The notes beneath the pieces were generated by a model. It saw nothing but the letters and a program-made list of their open reading frames with translations, was not told the origin of the DNA and searched no databases. A stretch of DNA of 64,000 bases, from assembly GCA_036873755.1 (NCBI GenBank), contig JAVTVY010056913.1, positions 186,001-250,000 of the forward strand, written 5' to 3'. The position numbers and the translations under genes were made by a program. Positions 24,847-33,842 of the stretch are shown piece after piece. Source of the DNA: Hanleya hanleyi. Lineage: Eukaryota; Mollusca; Polyplacophora; Lepidopleurida; Hanleyidae. Numbering within the stretch: the first letter of the stretch is position 1; every line of letters starts with the position of its first letter.

Positions 24847-25034
24847 TTAACCCTATCTGACCTGGGAGGTTTGGAGTGTACCGCAGCCCGATTCCACCCC
24901 TTCCCCTATATATTTGGTGTTATCCCTATGACTATTGAGATGAAACTTACATGTACCACACTATACCCTTGGGTCAAAAAAATTCTTATCTATACAATTT
25001 TCTTTGCTACAGCTGTATCATATGTTAAAAAATA
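24847..25034 (-). mobile_element. TTAA-MITE copy E, truncated
   Basis: Begins TTAACCCTATCTGACCTGG, followed by 'gtgtaccgcagccc' and 'accacactatacccttggg', which is the 3' end of the family in reverse orientation. The rest is missing. Confidence 0.75.
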
Positions 25035-25103
25035 ATTTCTAATAAATTCGTTACAAAGTGGTATTGTGTCAAATCGTCCCGGAACTGTTTGCTATGGAAG
25101 CCA

Positions 25104-25399
25104 GATGCGGCCATCCCCTGTTTTCGCAACACGAAAACGCAAAAATCCGAAAATGCGAAAACCCGAAAACGTGATGCGAAAACTATTTCGCGTCGAGGTT
25201 TCGGTTTTTTTCTTCTTTTTTTCGTTTTGGCATTTTCGCGTTTTTAGGTATTTTCGGGTTTTCGCGTTTTCGCATTTTCGGCCTTTCGCATTTTCGGCCT
25301 TTCGCGTTTTCGTGTTTTCGCGTTTTCGAGCTTTCGTTTTTTTCGCGTTTCTACATGTTTTACCGATGCGAAATTGCGAAAACACGAGATGACCGCATC
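25104..25399. mobile_element. CGAAAA-rich foldback, copy 1
   Basis: Ends GATGCGGCCATC and GATGACCGCATC, inverted with one mismatch. Between them are degenerate cgaaaa/gcgaaaac units on the left and ttttcgcg/ttttcgca units on the right, so the whole can fold into one long hairpin. Reading frames across it are low-complexity artefacts. A related copy is at 39164-39374. Confidence 0.75.
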
Positions 25400-25677
25400 C
25401 GGTTTCTATAATTATATTTGATTTCAAATATTAGAAAGGTAATTCCAGATATTCATTCCAGGAGTAGATAATCAGAGTAGTCTGTCGGCCAAAATCGAGC
25501 GACTATATTCATTCGGTCACCCCGTGAAGACTACCCCGCAGATAGGTGTTTGCAGCCGAGGGGAGTCTGCCAGTACCATGGAGCAATAACACTACTTTGA
25601 TCATCGTATTTGAAATTGAATACCATATTCCAAGGAAACAATTTACCATTTTCTTTTATTTGAAGACCACTGACGGC

Positions 25678-27589
25678 AGTAGTAGTGTAAACCCCGATCC
25701 ACGCCTATTTCACCCGGATGTAAAAATGACGTCACTTCCGGTTTGGGTGAATGGGGCGTGACCTTTGGACATGTCCAGACTTGTCTGTGTCTCTCCGTGT
25801 CTTTTGATGTACTGGGGTTTTTCCCGACCGCCATTGTGGGAAAATGGCGGCTACGTTGACCGGAAAGACCCGAAGGTGACCGCCATTGACCGCCATTGTG
25901 GGAAAATGGCGGCTACGTTGACCGGAAAGACCCGAAGGTGACCGCCATTGACCGCCATTGACCGCCATTGTGGGAAAATGGCGGCTACGTTGACCGGAAA
26001 GACCCGAAGGTGACCGCCATTGACCGCCATTGTGGGAAAATGGCGGCTACGTTGACCGGAAAGACCCGAAGGTGACCGCTGGAATTGTGGGAAAAGGGTA
26101 TGGAAATAGACGTTTTGAGATCTAGGGGAGCCCCTAATGGGACGATGGAGTTGTATGAGGCATCAATGTGAAGCCTATGTGAAGGGGCATGCAGTCATGG
26201 GTGGGTGCATGTAAAACTTTCTCCAGCAAAAAAGCGGAACACAGATTTTACTCCTAAAATAGGGGAAAACACCTATCAACCCTAGCCAAAAGGGCTAATA
26301 TTGGTCCCCGGGCTTAACGGGGCTTGCCTATCAATAGAGTTATCTCCCCCTAGTTCCAGGGTGGTTGTATGTAAAATTTTTCCTGAAAAAATACGGAACA
26401 CGGACTTTATCCTAAATTACGGGAAAATGCCTATATGGGGTATGGGGGGTATGGGACCATCCTGGGAAACCTACTTCTCGACATTTGCCGTATAGGTTGT
26501 GGGGTCTCGTTTTCTTAGTCTCGTCAAGACAAACATGATAGGAAGTGTCGCGGAGCGAATCGTTGAAATTTTTGGAAAAAGTTCAGGGAGACCCATATAG
26601 TCCCATTCTAGGGGTATAGGACCAATGTTTGTCCCAACTGGGAAACCTACTTCTAGACATTTGCGGTATGGTTGTTTGGATTTGTTTTCTTAGTCTCGTC
26701 AAGACAAACATGATAGGAAATGTCCCGGCACGAAACGGTGAAATTTTTGAAAAAAGTTCGAGGTCTGTATATAGCCCCATATAGACCCATATACGGGTTA
26801 TGGGGTATAGGTCCAATGTTTGTCCCACTGGGAAACCGACTTCTATACATTTGCGGTATGGGTGTTTGGATTTGTTTTCTTAGTCTCGTCAAGACAAACA
26901 TGATAGGAAGTGTCCCGAAGCGAAACGGTGAAATTTTTGGAAAAAGTCACCGAGGCCTGGGTAGGCCCATAGGCCTATACTGCATGGCTATGGGTGTATA
27001 GGTCCATACGGGGTGGACGTTTTGGGATCTAGGTGGGCCACTAATGCTCCGATGGGATCGAGTGAGGTATCAATGTGAAGCCTATGTGAGGGGGCAACCG
27101 ATGGGATGGATGTGGGGTAGGAATATCGTCATTCTGCGCATACGCAATAGACAAAGTGTATGAAAATAGACGTTTTGGGATCTAGGGGAGCCACTAGTGG
27201 GCCGATGGGATGGAGTGAGGTATCCATGTGAAGCCTAGGTGAGGGAGTTTCCATTCTGCTGCGCAGGTCACGTGGGTTGTGACGGTTTTACTAAAACTAC
27301 CTCCAAATCCAGAAGAGTTCCAATGTTCCCCTTAGACGTCCGTATGTTCAACCTCCGGGGTGTTTCCCGGCCCGGCCCCGGCCCGGCCCGGCCGCAGCGC
27401 GCGCGCGCGTCATCACCGACAGTGCGCGGATGCATGTCGGGTCAAAAGGTCAAAGGTCACATCCAGGTCAAAAGGTCCAAGGTCTCCCTTTCGGCAAGGT
27501 TCGGAGGAGACAATGTTGCGGCATCGATAGTCAGAGCTTGAACCCCAAAAGGGGATTGTAAATTAACCTGGGAAGGATGGGCAGTTCCA
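25678..27589 (+). repeat. Left terminal inverted repeat (~1.9 kb)
   Basis: Matches the reverse complement of 36505-38348. From the outside it contains the AGTAGTAG end, four tandem ~52-65 bp units, three ~180 bp units around 'gtcaagacaaacatgatagg', blocks around 'aagcctatgtga', a GC-rich run (about 27358-27402) and 'gggaaggatgggcagttcca' at the inner edge. The two arms differ in tandem-unit copy number (three versus two ~180 bp units). Confidence 0.92.
25826..26085 (+). repeat. Tandem repeat in left TIR, four units
   Basis: Four copies of 'gaccgccattgtgggaaaat' plus 'ggcggctacgttgaccgg' and 'aaagacccgaagg', with spacing of about 62-72 bp. The variable part is the number of 'tgaccgccat' 10-mers. 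Mirrored in the right TIR. Confidence 0.92.
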
Positions 27590-27870
27590 TTTGGACCAAT
27601 CAGCGGTCGAGAAAAAGAGCCAATGAGCGATCGATAAAAGAACCAATGGACGGGTACTAGAATTTTGCTCACGTCTGCGCCTACATCCGGGTACTGGGAT
27701 GCTTTCGCCTACGTCCGCGCCTACATCCGGGTTCTTGTACACCCGGGTAATGTTTTCTGGACATGGATGGGTTACCTTTGGCTCCATTCTAGGCCACTGA
27801 TTGGCTAATACGGTGTTCAAAGCCAGTTTCATGCATTATGCTCATATAGAAAACACACAAGACAGGGTTT
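27590..27870. other. Inner flank of left TIR, CCAAT cluster
   Basis: Non-coding. Three CCAAT motifs occur within 45 bp (27596-27645), and a repeated 'cctacatccgggt' block follows (about 27683 and 27720). This lies downstream of the minus-strand genes, so a promoter role for them is unlikely. Confidence 0.45.
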
Positions 27871-27939
27871 TTTAGTGAGATCTCATTTTGTTTTTTATTC
27901 AGTAACAACAACAACGTGAGAACAACCACGTGAAAACTG

Positions 27940-28072
27940 AAGCCCAGAACAGTGGGCTTGTACATTGAAAGAACTGAAGCCCAGAACAGGGGGCTTGTAA
28001 ACTTAAGCCCAGAACAGCGGGCGTGTGTACATTGAAAGAACTTAAGCCCAGAACGGGGCTTGTACATTGAAA
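27940..28072 (-). repeat. Four tandem hairpin units at 3' end of protease gene
   Basis: About four ~35 bp units of the form AAGCCC-AGAACAG-(N)GGGCTT-GTACATTGAAAGAACT. AAGCCC pairs with GGGCTT in each, giving a row of small stem-loops. The last codons of the protease frame lie inside the first unit. A role in RNA 3' processing is possible but only inferred. Confidence 0.75.
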
Positions 28073-28509
28073 TGATGGGCTGCCCAGTCATATACGAGTA
28101 CATCGCGGTCCTCGGCCTTGGGGTACTCGTCAAACATCTGTACGATGGTAGATAAGGGTCTTCCCCGGCATCGATGGTACAGGTAAAACAAGCAATATTG
28201 TCCGCACACGCTACTGGTCAGGCTTTGCAACGTTTTGGTATGCCACGTCTCTGTGCCTTGATCCATGAAGTCTGTTAAATCGGGATGGAGGGGTGGCAGG
28301 CCGTACGGGTCAAAGTATTCGCCCTGCTGTTCTGTCAAGTACACGCCCACCCAATGTTCACTGGGCCGATCCACCGGGTTCGTGTTCAGAACGTAAGCAG
28401 CAGGATACATACGGTCTAATGGGAACACATCTCGGGCGAACACCCCTTGAAAGACCATACGTGTCTCTGGGTCATTCTCCAGCACCGTGGTTATCTGGTC
28501 TGTATCCAT
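28042..28509 (-). CDS. Adenovirus-type cysteine protease
   Basis: 155 aa from ATG 28509, two bases short of the end of the capsid frame (28511), so the two genes are packed end to start with a tiny overlap. Visible catalytic elements of the adenain/Ulp1-like C5 fold: His in 'EHWVGVYL', the acidic 'EYFDPYG', and Gln/Cys in 'VCGQYCLFYL'. In this family the enzyme matures capsid proteins inside the particle. The C-terminal residues are encoded within the hairpin repeat, so the natural end may have been altered. No internal stop: probably still coding. Confidence 0.88.
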   Translation of the reverse strand: MDTDQITTVLENDPETRMVFQGVFARDVFPLDRMYPAAYVLNTNPVDRPSEHWVGVYLTEQQGEYFDPYGLPPLHPDLTDFMDQGTETWHTKTLQSLTSSVCGQYCLFYLYHRCRGRPLSTIVQMFDEYPKAEDRDVLVYDWAAHHFNVQAPFWA

Positions 28510-28510
28510 G

Positions 28511-29080
28511 TTAGGTGGAGAAGTCACACAGGACGTTGCGCGCTTTGTCCACTTGAATGATGTTGTCAAACTCGGCGTAGCAGATCACATTGACGGTGCT
28601 CCGGAGGGCTCGTTGAAAAAGGATTTCCAACCGTAAATTGCCTTGCTTGGCGAGGGCCAGCTGATGGTCGTTCTCTAAGGTGGGGGTCAAATCGAAACAG
28701 AACAACGTGTATCCGTTCCCGTAGTCCTCCCGACTGATCATATTCCCTTCGTCCTGGTTGATTTTACCGGTGGCTGTAAACAGGCTCTGATAGGCTCGAA
28801 TGAAATTCGCGCGCCCAAAGTTCGGTGTTAAGGCCGTGGCTGGGACCTGTTGTCCATCCACATGCAGGGCCACAGAATTGATGCCGAAATGTTTAAAGTC
28901 AAACGGGTTCTCTGGATAGGCTCCGCTGAAACTGGTATTTTCCACACAGGCCAGGATCAATCGCTTGGGTAGTTCCCCCAGGAACAGGTTTTCTTTGTTG
29001 GCGCTCATATTTTCAGCAGACACAGAGAACACTTTGGTTTGCACACGTCGGATAGGGTACTGGGCTGGTTTTGTTTCCAA
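28511..29080 (-). pseudogene. Major capsid protein, C-terminal part
   Basis: About 189 codons from the insertion junction to the stop. It contains 'AQYPIRRV', 'ENLFLGELPKRLI', 'NPFDFKHFGINSVALHVDG' and 'NFIRAYQSLF', hallmark blocks of the second half of the Polinton/adintovirus double-jelly-roll capsid protein. There is no ATG at its start: a stop codon and repeat sequence precede it directly, so it cannot be made alone. It was one gene with 29378-30128 before the repeat inserted. Confidence 0.9.
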
Positions 29081-29378
29081 TTACAAGCGTCTAGTCCGTC
29101 ATTCATAATCCAGCCGTCGTCCATTAGAGAATATCCGCGTCCATAATCCGAAGACCTATTCCATTTCCATATAACAGTATTAGCACCAAATTCAAAAAGA
29201 CAAAAGTATACATAAACATAGGCTTGTTTCCTGCAAGAGAGAAGCGGTCAACAGTTTTCAATGATGCCGGCAAGACGTTCCAAAATATCAAATCCGTATC
29301 GCTGATCAGTATTCTTAATCCATAATATTCGTTATAGAGTCGTCATCTAAAAATGATGTACCTCAGTCACGCTTTGAT
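29081..29378 (+). mobile_element. ~295 bp repeat inserted in capsid gene
   Basis: Non-coding sequence matching the dispersed repeat at 20180-20428 (shared 'gtttcctgcaagagagaagc'-type block, 'aaatccgtat', 'ctcagtcacgctttga'). Ends resemble short inverted repeats: 'caagcgtctagt' on the left and 'cagtcacgctttg' on the right. I could not fix the target duplication. It places a stop just after codon 253 of the capsid frame. Confidence 0.82.
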
Positions 29379-30128
29379 TGTCAAGGCTTTCATGTGTCCC
29401 AATTGAACGGCTGGATTCGGTTTCACTTTTCGGACATACAGGACTGCGTCTTCGATGACAATCTTATAGTCAGCTGCATGCCCGTCTACGTTAGTGGCCA
29501 TCAAGGCGAAGGTCGGAGGCGCCCGTATCAGTCGGAATTTGATGGGGATCTTGTTCAAGAGGTATCGGTCTTGCATGAACATGTCTGCGTGCAGTCGACC
29601 CATGAGATCCACCGCGACGCCGTTCGCGGTCAAAGCCTTCCGTTTGCTATATCCCACATTGTCGTTCTCTGCGCCCATGTGCTCGGCTGTGTCCTGGTAG
29701 AATAAAGCGGCTGCCAGTTGAGATTTTTTAGCCTCTCGCCCATGCGACAACAGCGTCTCGATGTAGGCTCGATAGGGGTACGTGTTGGTCGAGTCACTGA
29801 TGAGTTTGTCGCAGAGAAATATATCCACCTGTTGAAACATCGAGTGCAGCCAGAGATTCGTGGGGCCCACCATTGCTTGGTCGGCGATTCTGGAGCCATC
29901 TCCATTGACGATCTTGGCTTTCACATACAAGTATGTATTGGCTAAATCCACATAGGCCGTATCCGCATTACTGATGGTGAACTCGATGGGCCCTGTTGCG
30001 TTGATGCTGGAGAGCGGGAGATGCTCCACCCATAATCCTTGTTCGGCACTGGTCTGTGTGGGCGGGACGGTCCACAAATCAAATTCACTGTTGGTGGAGG
30101 GGCAGGACTCTGCGTGGATCAAGGACAT
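29379..30128 (-). pseudogene. Major capsid protein, N-terminal part
   Basis: About 250 codons from ATG 30128, then a stop at 29367 inside the inserted repeat. Shows the first half of the double-jelly-roll capsid: 'STNSEFDLWTVPPTQTS', 'GPIEFTISNADTAYVDLANT', 'NLWLHSMFQQVDIFL' and 'DRYLLNKIPIKF'. With the C-terminal part the gene would be about 440 codons, normal for this family. Disrupted only by the insertion as far as I can see; no other stop was noted. Confidence 0.9.
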
Positions 30129-30131
30129 GTT

Positions 30132-30536
30132 TTAAGAAAAGATATCCTGGGTCTTCGATGTGCGTCGTCGCTGGGTCGGTCGTCGACTGGTGCGTGGTCT
30201 CGGTGGTGCAGGTCTTTTATTCCCTACGGTGCGTTGTGCTTTGGCCACCAAGACGCCTCCCGCTTCTTTGGCCCGCCGTTTCAAGGCTTCTTTGGGTGCC
30301 GTACCCCCCAAGACATCACCGGCCATTTGCAGTCCACTGCATACCGCTTGTTTGCCGATTGCTTTCACCCCACGCGTCACCAAGGGCAGGAACGTTTTGA
30401 CCATGCTGCCGAGTATGTTCCCCAGTCCATGTCCTCGTTGCATGCGTGCGCCACTGAAAACCGGAAGGCCACCGCCGGCCTGTTGGGCATAATAGTCCAT
30501 ATAGCTGCGTGCATCGCACTCGTAAGGCACCTTCAT
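30132..30536 (-). CDS. Basic minor capsid/core-like protein
   Basis: 134 aa from ATG 30536; ends three bases before the capsid ATG. N-terminus 'MKVPYECDARSYMDYYAQQ', then a Gly-rich stretch 'GHGLGNILGSMVKTFLPLV', then a strongly basic tail rich in Arg, Pro and Thr ('RPRTSRRPTQRRRTSK'). Small proteins with this layout sit beside the capsid gene in Polintons and adintoviruses and are compared with adenovirus core or membrane-active minor proteins. Function here is inferred from position and composition. Confidence 0.7.
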   Translation of the reverse strand: MKVPYECDARSYMDYYAQQAGGGLPVFSGARMQRGHGLGNILGSMVKTFLPLVTRGVKAIGKQAVCSGLQMAGDVLGGTAPKEALKRRAKEAGGVLVAKAQRTVGNKRPAPPRPRTSRRPTQRRRTSKTQDIFS

Positions 30537-30562
30537 TATACGAAGTGGGGAGCACGTGCTTG

Positions 30563-31324
30563 TCAAAAATGAAGTGTCAGCACCACTTTCCCGCCTTCGA
30601 ATGCCACCGGTCGTCCCGTGTCATCTCTTATATCCACCGTGATAGAGTTGATGCGGGTTTGTCGTACGGGTAGGTAGAGCATGTGGGTGAAACTGTGGGT
30701 GACTTGATCTCCATACAACTTGTTAATGGGCACCACCCGTAACAGAGGGGTGTTGATATCGCCCACGATGTGGTTGTCCACCACGTCCGAGTAGACGTAG
30801 AGTCCGTACATACCCGACTTCATATCCATCGGGATCTCGCCTTGGTGGGCGGTGGGACCAACGAACGTCCGTAGATCAAAACCCAGCATTTGCTGTAGGA
30901 TAGGACTCAGTACGACACTCGCGTTGGCGGTGACGATAAGCTCTGCCTTGTCGTTGTGTGCGTTGTAATCGAAGTCCACGTGATTCTAGAAGGGAAAGGA
31001 TTTGATGGGTTTTGAAGTCTTCGTGACCTCCCGTAGAGCCTTATAATGCAACAGTCTTGACAGCCCACCCATGAACTCCTTGGGAGTATCGTATTGGCCT
31101 TCGGGGAGGTTGAGTCGGGTGTCTTTTCCTTCGTAGGTCACCTCGTACCACACTTCATTGGCTCGCACGTTGTACCACGAGTACGGGTATTGGATATCCA
31201 CGAGGCCACATTCCCAGCGGCCAGGTAAATGCAACGGTTGCGGTAACTGGGTCACATACTTGGCCAAGGTGTTGTCAGGAAACACATCCAGCGAACTGTT
31301 ACTGGGTAGGGTGAGGTAAAACAT
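30563..31324 (-). pseudogene. Penton-like minor capsid protein with in-frame TAG
   Basis: Opens at ATG 31324 with 'MFYLTLPSNSSLDVFPDNT', continues through 'WECGLVDIQYPYSWYNV', meets TAG at 30986-30988, and carries on in the same frame through 'GMYGLYVYSDVV' and 'VDIRDDTGRPVAFEGG' to a stop at 30563. This is the penton/single-jelly-roll minor capsid family that accompanies the Polinton major capsid. Apart from the one stop the gene looks whole (about 250 codons). Readthrough cannot be excluded, but other stops in this element favour decay. Confidence 0.85.
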
Positions 31325-31418
31325 GACGACTGAGCTGTCCTGCTGCTGCTGTTGGTTTTAATAGGTGTTCCAGGCCGTGGGTGGTTGTGCCCGGCGTCGT
31401 GTTCGTCACGTTGACTTG

Positions 31419-32195
31419 CTACGTGTCACGGCTCTGGAGATGTGGGGTGTCCTGATCAAGGATGGGTTTTTTAAATGTCTGAAAAGAAGGTGCCCGTTGT
31501 GGTGGTGGTGTTTTGGGGGGTGACTCCGGTTCCCATTCGGATTCCCAAGAAGGTAGTGGGCCACTCGGCGATTGCTGGGTTCGCTGCATAAAGGCCCAGC
31601 GGTGGGGATTCCCCACCAACTCCTGTGGTACATGCATGTCTTTCAAGCCTTGAGCGAAGCCCACCCATCCTCGAGGATCCGTGTGCGACCTGCGTTTACG
31701 CATGAGGTCATTCACTAAATTCGTCATGTGGGTCCCGGAGACCACCTGATTCTGTACCAGTAGTTCGCCTTTATCATTCCAAGTCATGTTAGGATTCTGT
31801 TTCATCCGTTGTAATACCAGGCCAGCTTGTTTCTTGAACGATGCAGGTACACTCTTCATCACTTCGTCTTCCACCCACTGTGGGGCTGTGGGTGGTACCC
31901 CTGGTAATGGCGGCTGTTGGAGCGGTGCTGAGGTCGGCGGTGTGTCACGTGGTGGTGGTGGTGGTGGTGGGGTAGAGAGGGTTTTGTATTGGTCCATGAA
32001 CGTCATGTACCGTTGAAGCGTCTCATTGTACCGTTGTACTTTCTCACTGTCGCTTAACCCCGATCTCTGTAAGATCTGTTGCATCTCTCCATCGAGGGTG
32101 TTTATGGTCTTCACCGTAGGTGGGACAGGGTAGGGCGAATGGAGGTTTTGAAGGAACCGTGGTTCGACGAGGACCATTTTTTTCGTGTGGTTCAT
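31419..32195 (-). CDS. Conserved Polinton-family protein, function unknown
   Basis: 258 aa from ATG 32195. N-terminal 'MVLVEPRFL' block and an acidic helical stretch, a Pro-rich linker with eight prolines in a row near residue 80, a middle helical domain 'VEDEVMKSVPASFKKQAGLV', then 'MTWNDKGELLVQNQV' and 'GTHMTNLVNDLMRKRR', and a Pro/Ser-rich tail. I recognise the domain layout as one that recurs in Polinton/adintovirus gene clusters, without a known biochemical role; a structural or scaffold function is plausible. No stop within it. Confidence 0.65.
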   Translation of the reverse strand: MNHTKKMVLVEPRFLQNLHSPYPVPPTVKTINTLDGEMQQILQRSGLSDSEKVQRYNETLQRYMTFMDQYKTLSTPPPPPPPRDTPPTSAPLQQPPLPGVPPTAPQWVEDEVMKSVPASFKKQAGLVLQRMKQNPNMTWNDKGELLVQNQVVSGTHMTNLVNDLMRKRRSHTDPRGWVGFAQGLKDMHVPQELVGNPHRWAFMQRTQQSPSGPLPSWESEWEPESPPKTPPPQRAPSFQTFKKPILDQDTPHLQSRDT

Positions 32196-32536
32196 TGTCG
32201 GCCGAAGAGTCCACCCAATACTGGACCCAACACGGAAGCGGCCAACGGTGCTAAGATGGTCCCGAGAAAGCCGCCTTTCTGTAACACCTTTTTCTTTTGT
32301 GTTTGTGGGACCCGCTTCTGGACTAGGGTTCGGAGACCTGTCTTATGCTTGGCCAACTTGGTCTTCTGAGCCGGAGTCAGTGGTACGTTGCCTTTTAACA
32401 GGTTGTACCCGATCTCGCACAGACAGCGTACAAGGTCAGGGTCCGTATCGCGTACAATGGTTCGGACCAACTCGGGTGGGGCCGTCTTCAATACACGGAG
32501 CGTGGGAGCGTGCTTCCGTACTCGCGCAGACATCAT
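32192..32536 (-). CDS. Small conserved protein with hydrophobic Gly-rich C-terminus
   Basis: 114 aa from ATG 32536; its stop overlaps the start of the next gene by four bases. Basic N-terminal helical part ('VRCLCEIGYNLLKGNVPL'), a Lys-rich segment ('QKRVPQTQKKK'), then 'GGFLGTILAPLAASVLGPVL', a hydrophobic, possibly membrane-active tail. The layout recurs in Polinton-type clusters next to the preceding gene. A minor virion protein is the best guess. A TATA-like 'gataaaaag' lies about 35 bp upstream on the minus strand. Confidence 0.65.
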   Translation of the reverse strand: MMSARVRKHAPTLRVLKTAPPELVRTIVRDTDPDLVRCLCEIGYNLLKGNVPLTPAQKTKLAKHKTGLRTLVQKRVPQTQKKKVLQKGGFLGTILAPLAASVLGPVLGGLFGRQ

Positions 32537-32688
32537 GTACAACTAATGCTAGAACCCACAACTCTGCTCTTTTTATCTACTTCAGAGAACAGAGACAAAG
32601 TCAACCATGATGTGGTATTAATTCTTCTTATTATCCCCATCATCAAACACATACTCCAGCTGGGGGCGCCACTGTGGATGTGTTTACA

Positions 32689-33297
32689 TTATTTTTGTAT
32701 GTACACGTGGTGGGTCTCTCTGGGAAAGATGCTGGTCCGTAGTCAAAGGTGGTCGTGGGTGGCTTGCTTGAGGTCGAAGAGCATATACCCGTGCTGAGAG
32801 GTTGCGGCATCTTTAAAGGCTTCCAACGCAAACGGTGTGCGGCCGGGATACATCTGTCTCGCCAGGTGCAGCAGTTGAGTGGTATCTCTCGGGTTTTTGA
32901 AGACCACCAGGTAGTGGGCATTTAAGCTGATGTTCCGATGTTCTTTGTTTTTACTGAACAGATTCTGCACAATGTAGAGGATGCTGAGCCGTCGATGGTG
33001 GCTGCCTTTGGTAAAGAGTTGGGTGACCCGCGCATCCGTCTCCGCCATGAGATCATCCAGAACCACCAAGGTGTCGGGTTCCAAATCGATCAGGTTAGGT
33101 AGGCCTTCCACGAACGTGATGTGGGGCATTGCTGCATACGCTTCCTGCCATTCTCCGTAACACCACACGACTCGGGCAATGGGTGGGGTGATCATGCTGT
33201 CGGCGTGTTGAAGGAGCTTCCCGACGAAGTGCGTTTTGCCGGAGCCCGTTGGTCCTGCGATGACGCAAGTGAAGGGATGCTGCCACCGAGGGTCCAT
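32689..33297 (-). pseudogene. A32/FtsK-type packaging ATPase with in-frame TGA
   Basis: ATG 33297. Walker A 'AGPTGSGKT' at residues 14-22, Walker B 'TLVVLDD' ending at 82, sensor 'YIVQN' at 108-112, all as in Polinton/NCLDV genome-packaging ATPases. The open frame ends at TGA 32743-32745 after 184 codons. In the same frame beyond it the sequence reads 'LRTSIFPRE', the usual C-terminal block of the family, up to TAA at 32689. So the stop probably removes about 18 residues rather than being the natural end. Core domains are intact, so partial function cannot be ruled out. Confidence 0.87.
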
Positions 33298-33842
33298 GGT
33301 GGAGTGGTGGTGGTGGGTACAACGTCGGTCGTCGTTGTCTGTTCACTGCGAGTGATGATGGTGGTGGGTACAACGTCGGTCGTCGTTGTCTGTTCACTGT
33401 GAGGGATGAAATCCGGTGGGTCTTCAGACGTACTTGGTGTACTTGGTGTAGATGTTGACTGTATACTTGGTGTGGAGCACGACGTGGCTTGTACACGGGG
33501 TGTAGTGGTGACTGGGCTCGATACGGGGTTGACTGGTGCTATCTGTAGACTGGTTTCGCTGATGGCTGGTGTTCTCAGTTGGTTAAGTAGCGTGCTGACA
33601 TAGGCTACGTCGTAAGACACACCTCCGTACAACACACTCAGCAGGGTTAGTACTATCACCTCAAAGCCCACTTGCGCTTTGCGCGTTTTGGGAGACGCTG
33701 TGTTCAGAGGCAGCTGCTGTTTGTCCACAGCACCGTGGTCGAACGTGGAATGAAGGATGACGATAGTGGTGTCTGGCTTTATAGTCGTTTCACCTGGTTG
33801 GTAGCGACCCAGGAATTGAAGGAACTGGGCCAGCCTTGCCAT
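33192..33842 (-). CDS. Ser/Thr-rich single-span membrane protein, hypothetical
   Basis: 216 codons from ATG 33842. One hydrophobic segment at about residues 58-75 ('FEVIVLTLLSVLYGG'), then a long Thr/Ser/Pro-rich tail with a direct peptide repeat 'SEQTTTTDVVPTT' at about 149-161 and 166-178 (two ~57 bp DNA repeats at 33300-33400). The start overlaps the end of the integrase/chromodomain frame and its 3' end overlaps the first 35 codons of the ATPase in another frame. No homolog recognised; could be a mucin-like surface protein or a chance open frame. Confidence 0.4.
   Translation of the reverse strand: MARLAQFLQFLGRYQPGETTIKPDTTIVILHSTFDHGAVDKQQLPLNTASPKTRKAQVGFEVIVLTLLSVLYGGVSYDVAYVSTLLNQLRTPAISETSLQIAPVNPVSSPVTTTPRVQATSCSTPSIQSTSTPSTPSTSEDPPDFIPHSEQTTTTDVVPTTIITRSEQTTTTDVVPTTTTPPWTLGGSIPSLASSQDQRAPAKRTSSGSSFNTPTA

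Noticed and set aside
25066..25427. 108-111 codon frames of Phe/Arg or Lys/Arg/Asn repeats
   Set aside because: Pure translation of cgaaaa/ttttcg low-complexity units on both strands.
26583..27541. Open frames of 80-100 codons inside the terminal inverted repeats
   Set aside because: Differ between the two arms, follow tandem-repeat periodicity, and have no domain.
29394..30572. Plus-strand open frames of 100-177 codons over the capsid and core genes
   Set aside because: Antisense shadows of GC-rich, clearly recognisable minus-strand genes.
32185..33402. Plus-strand open frames opposite the ATPase and structural genes
   Set aside because: Antisense shadows without any motif.
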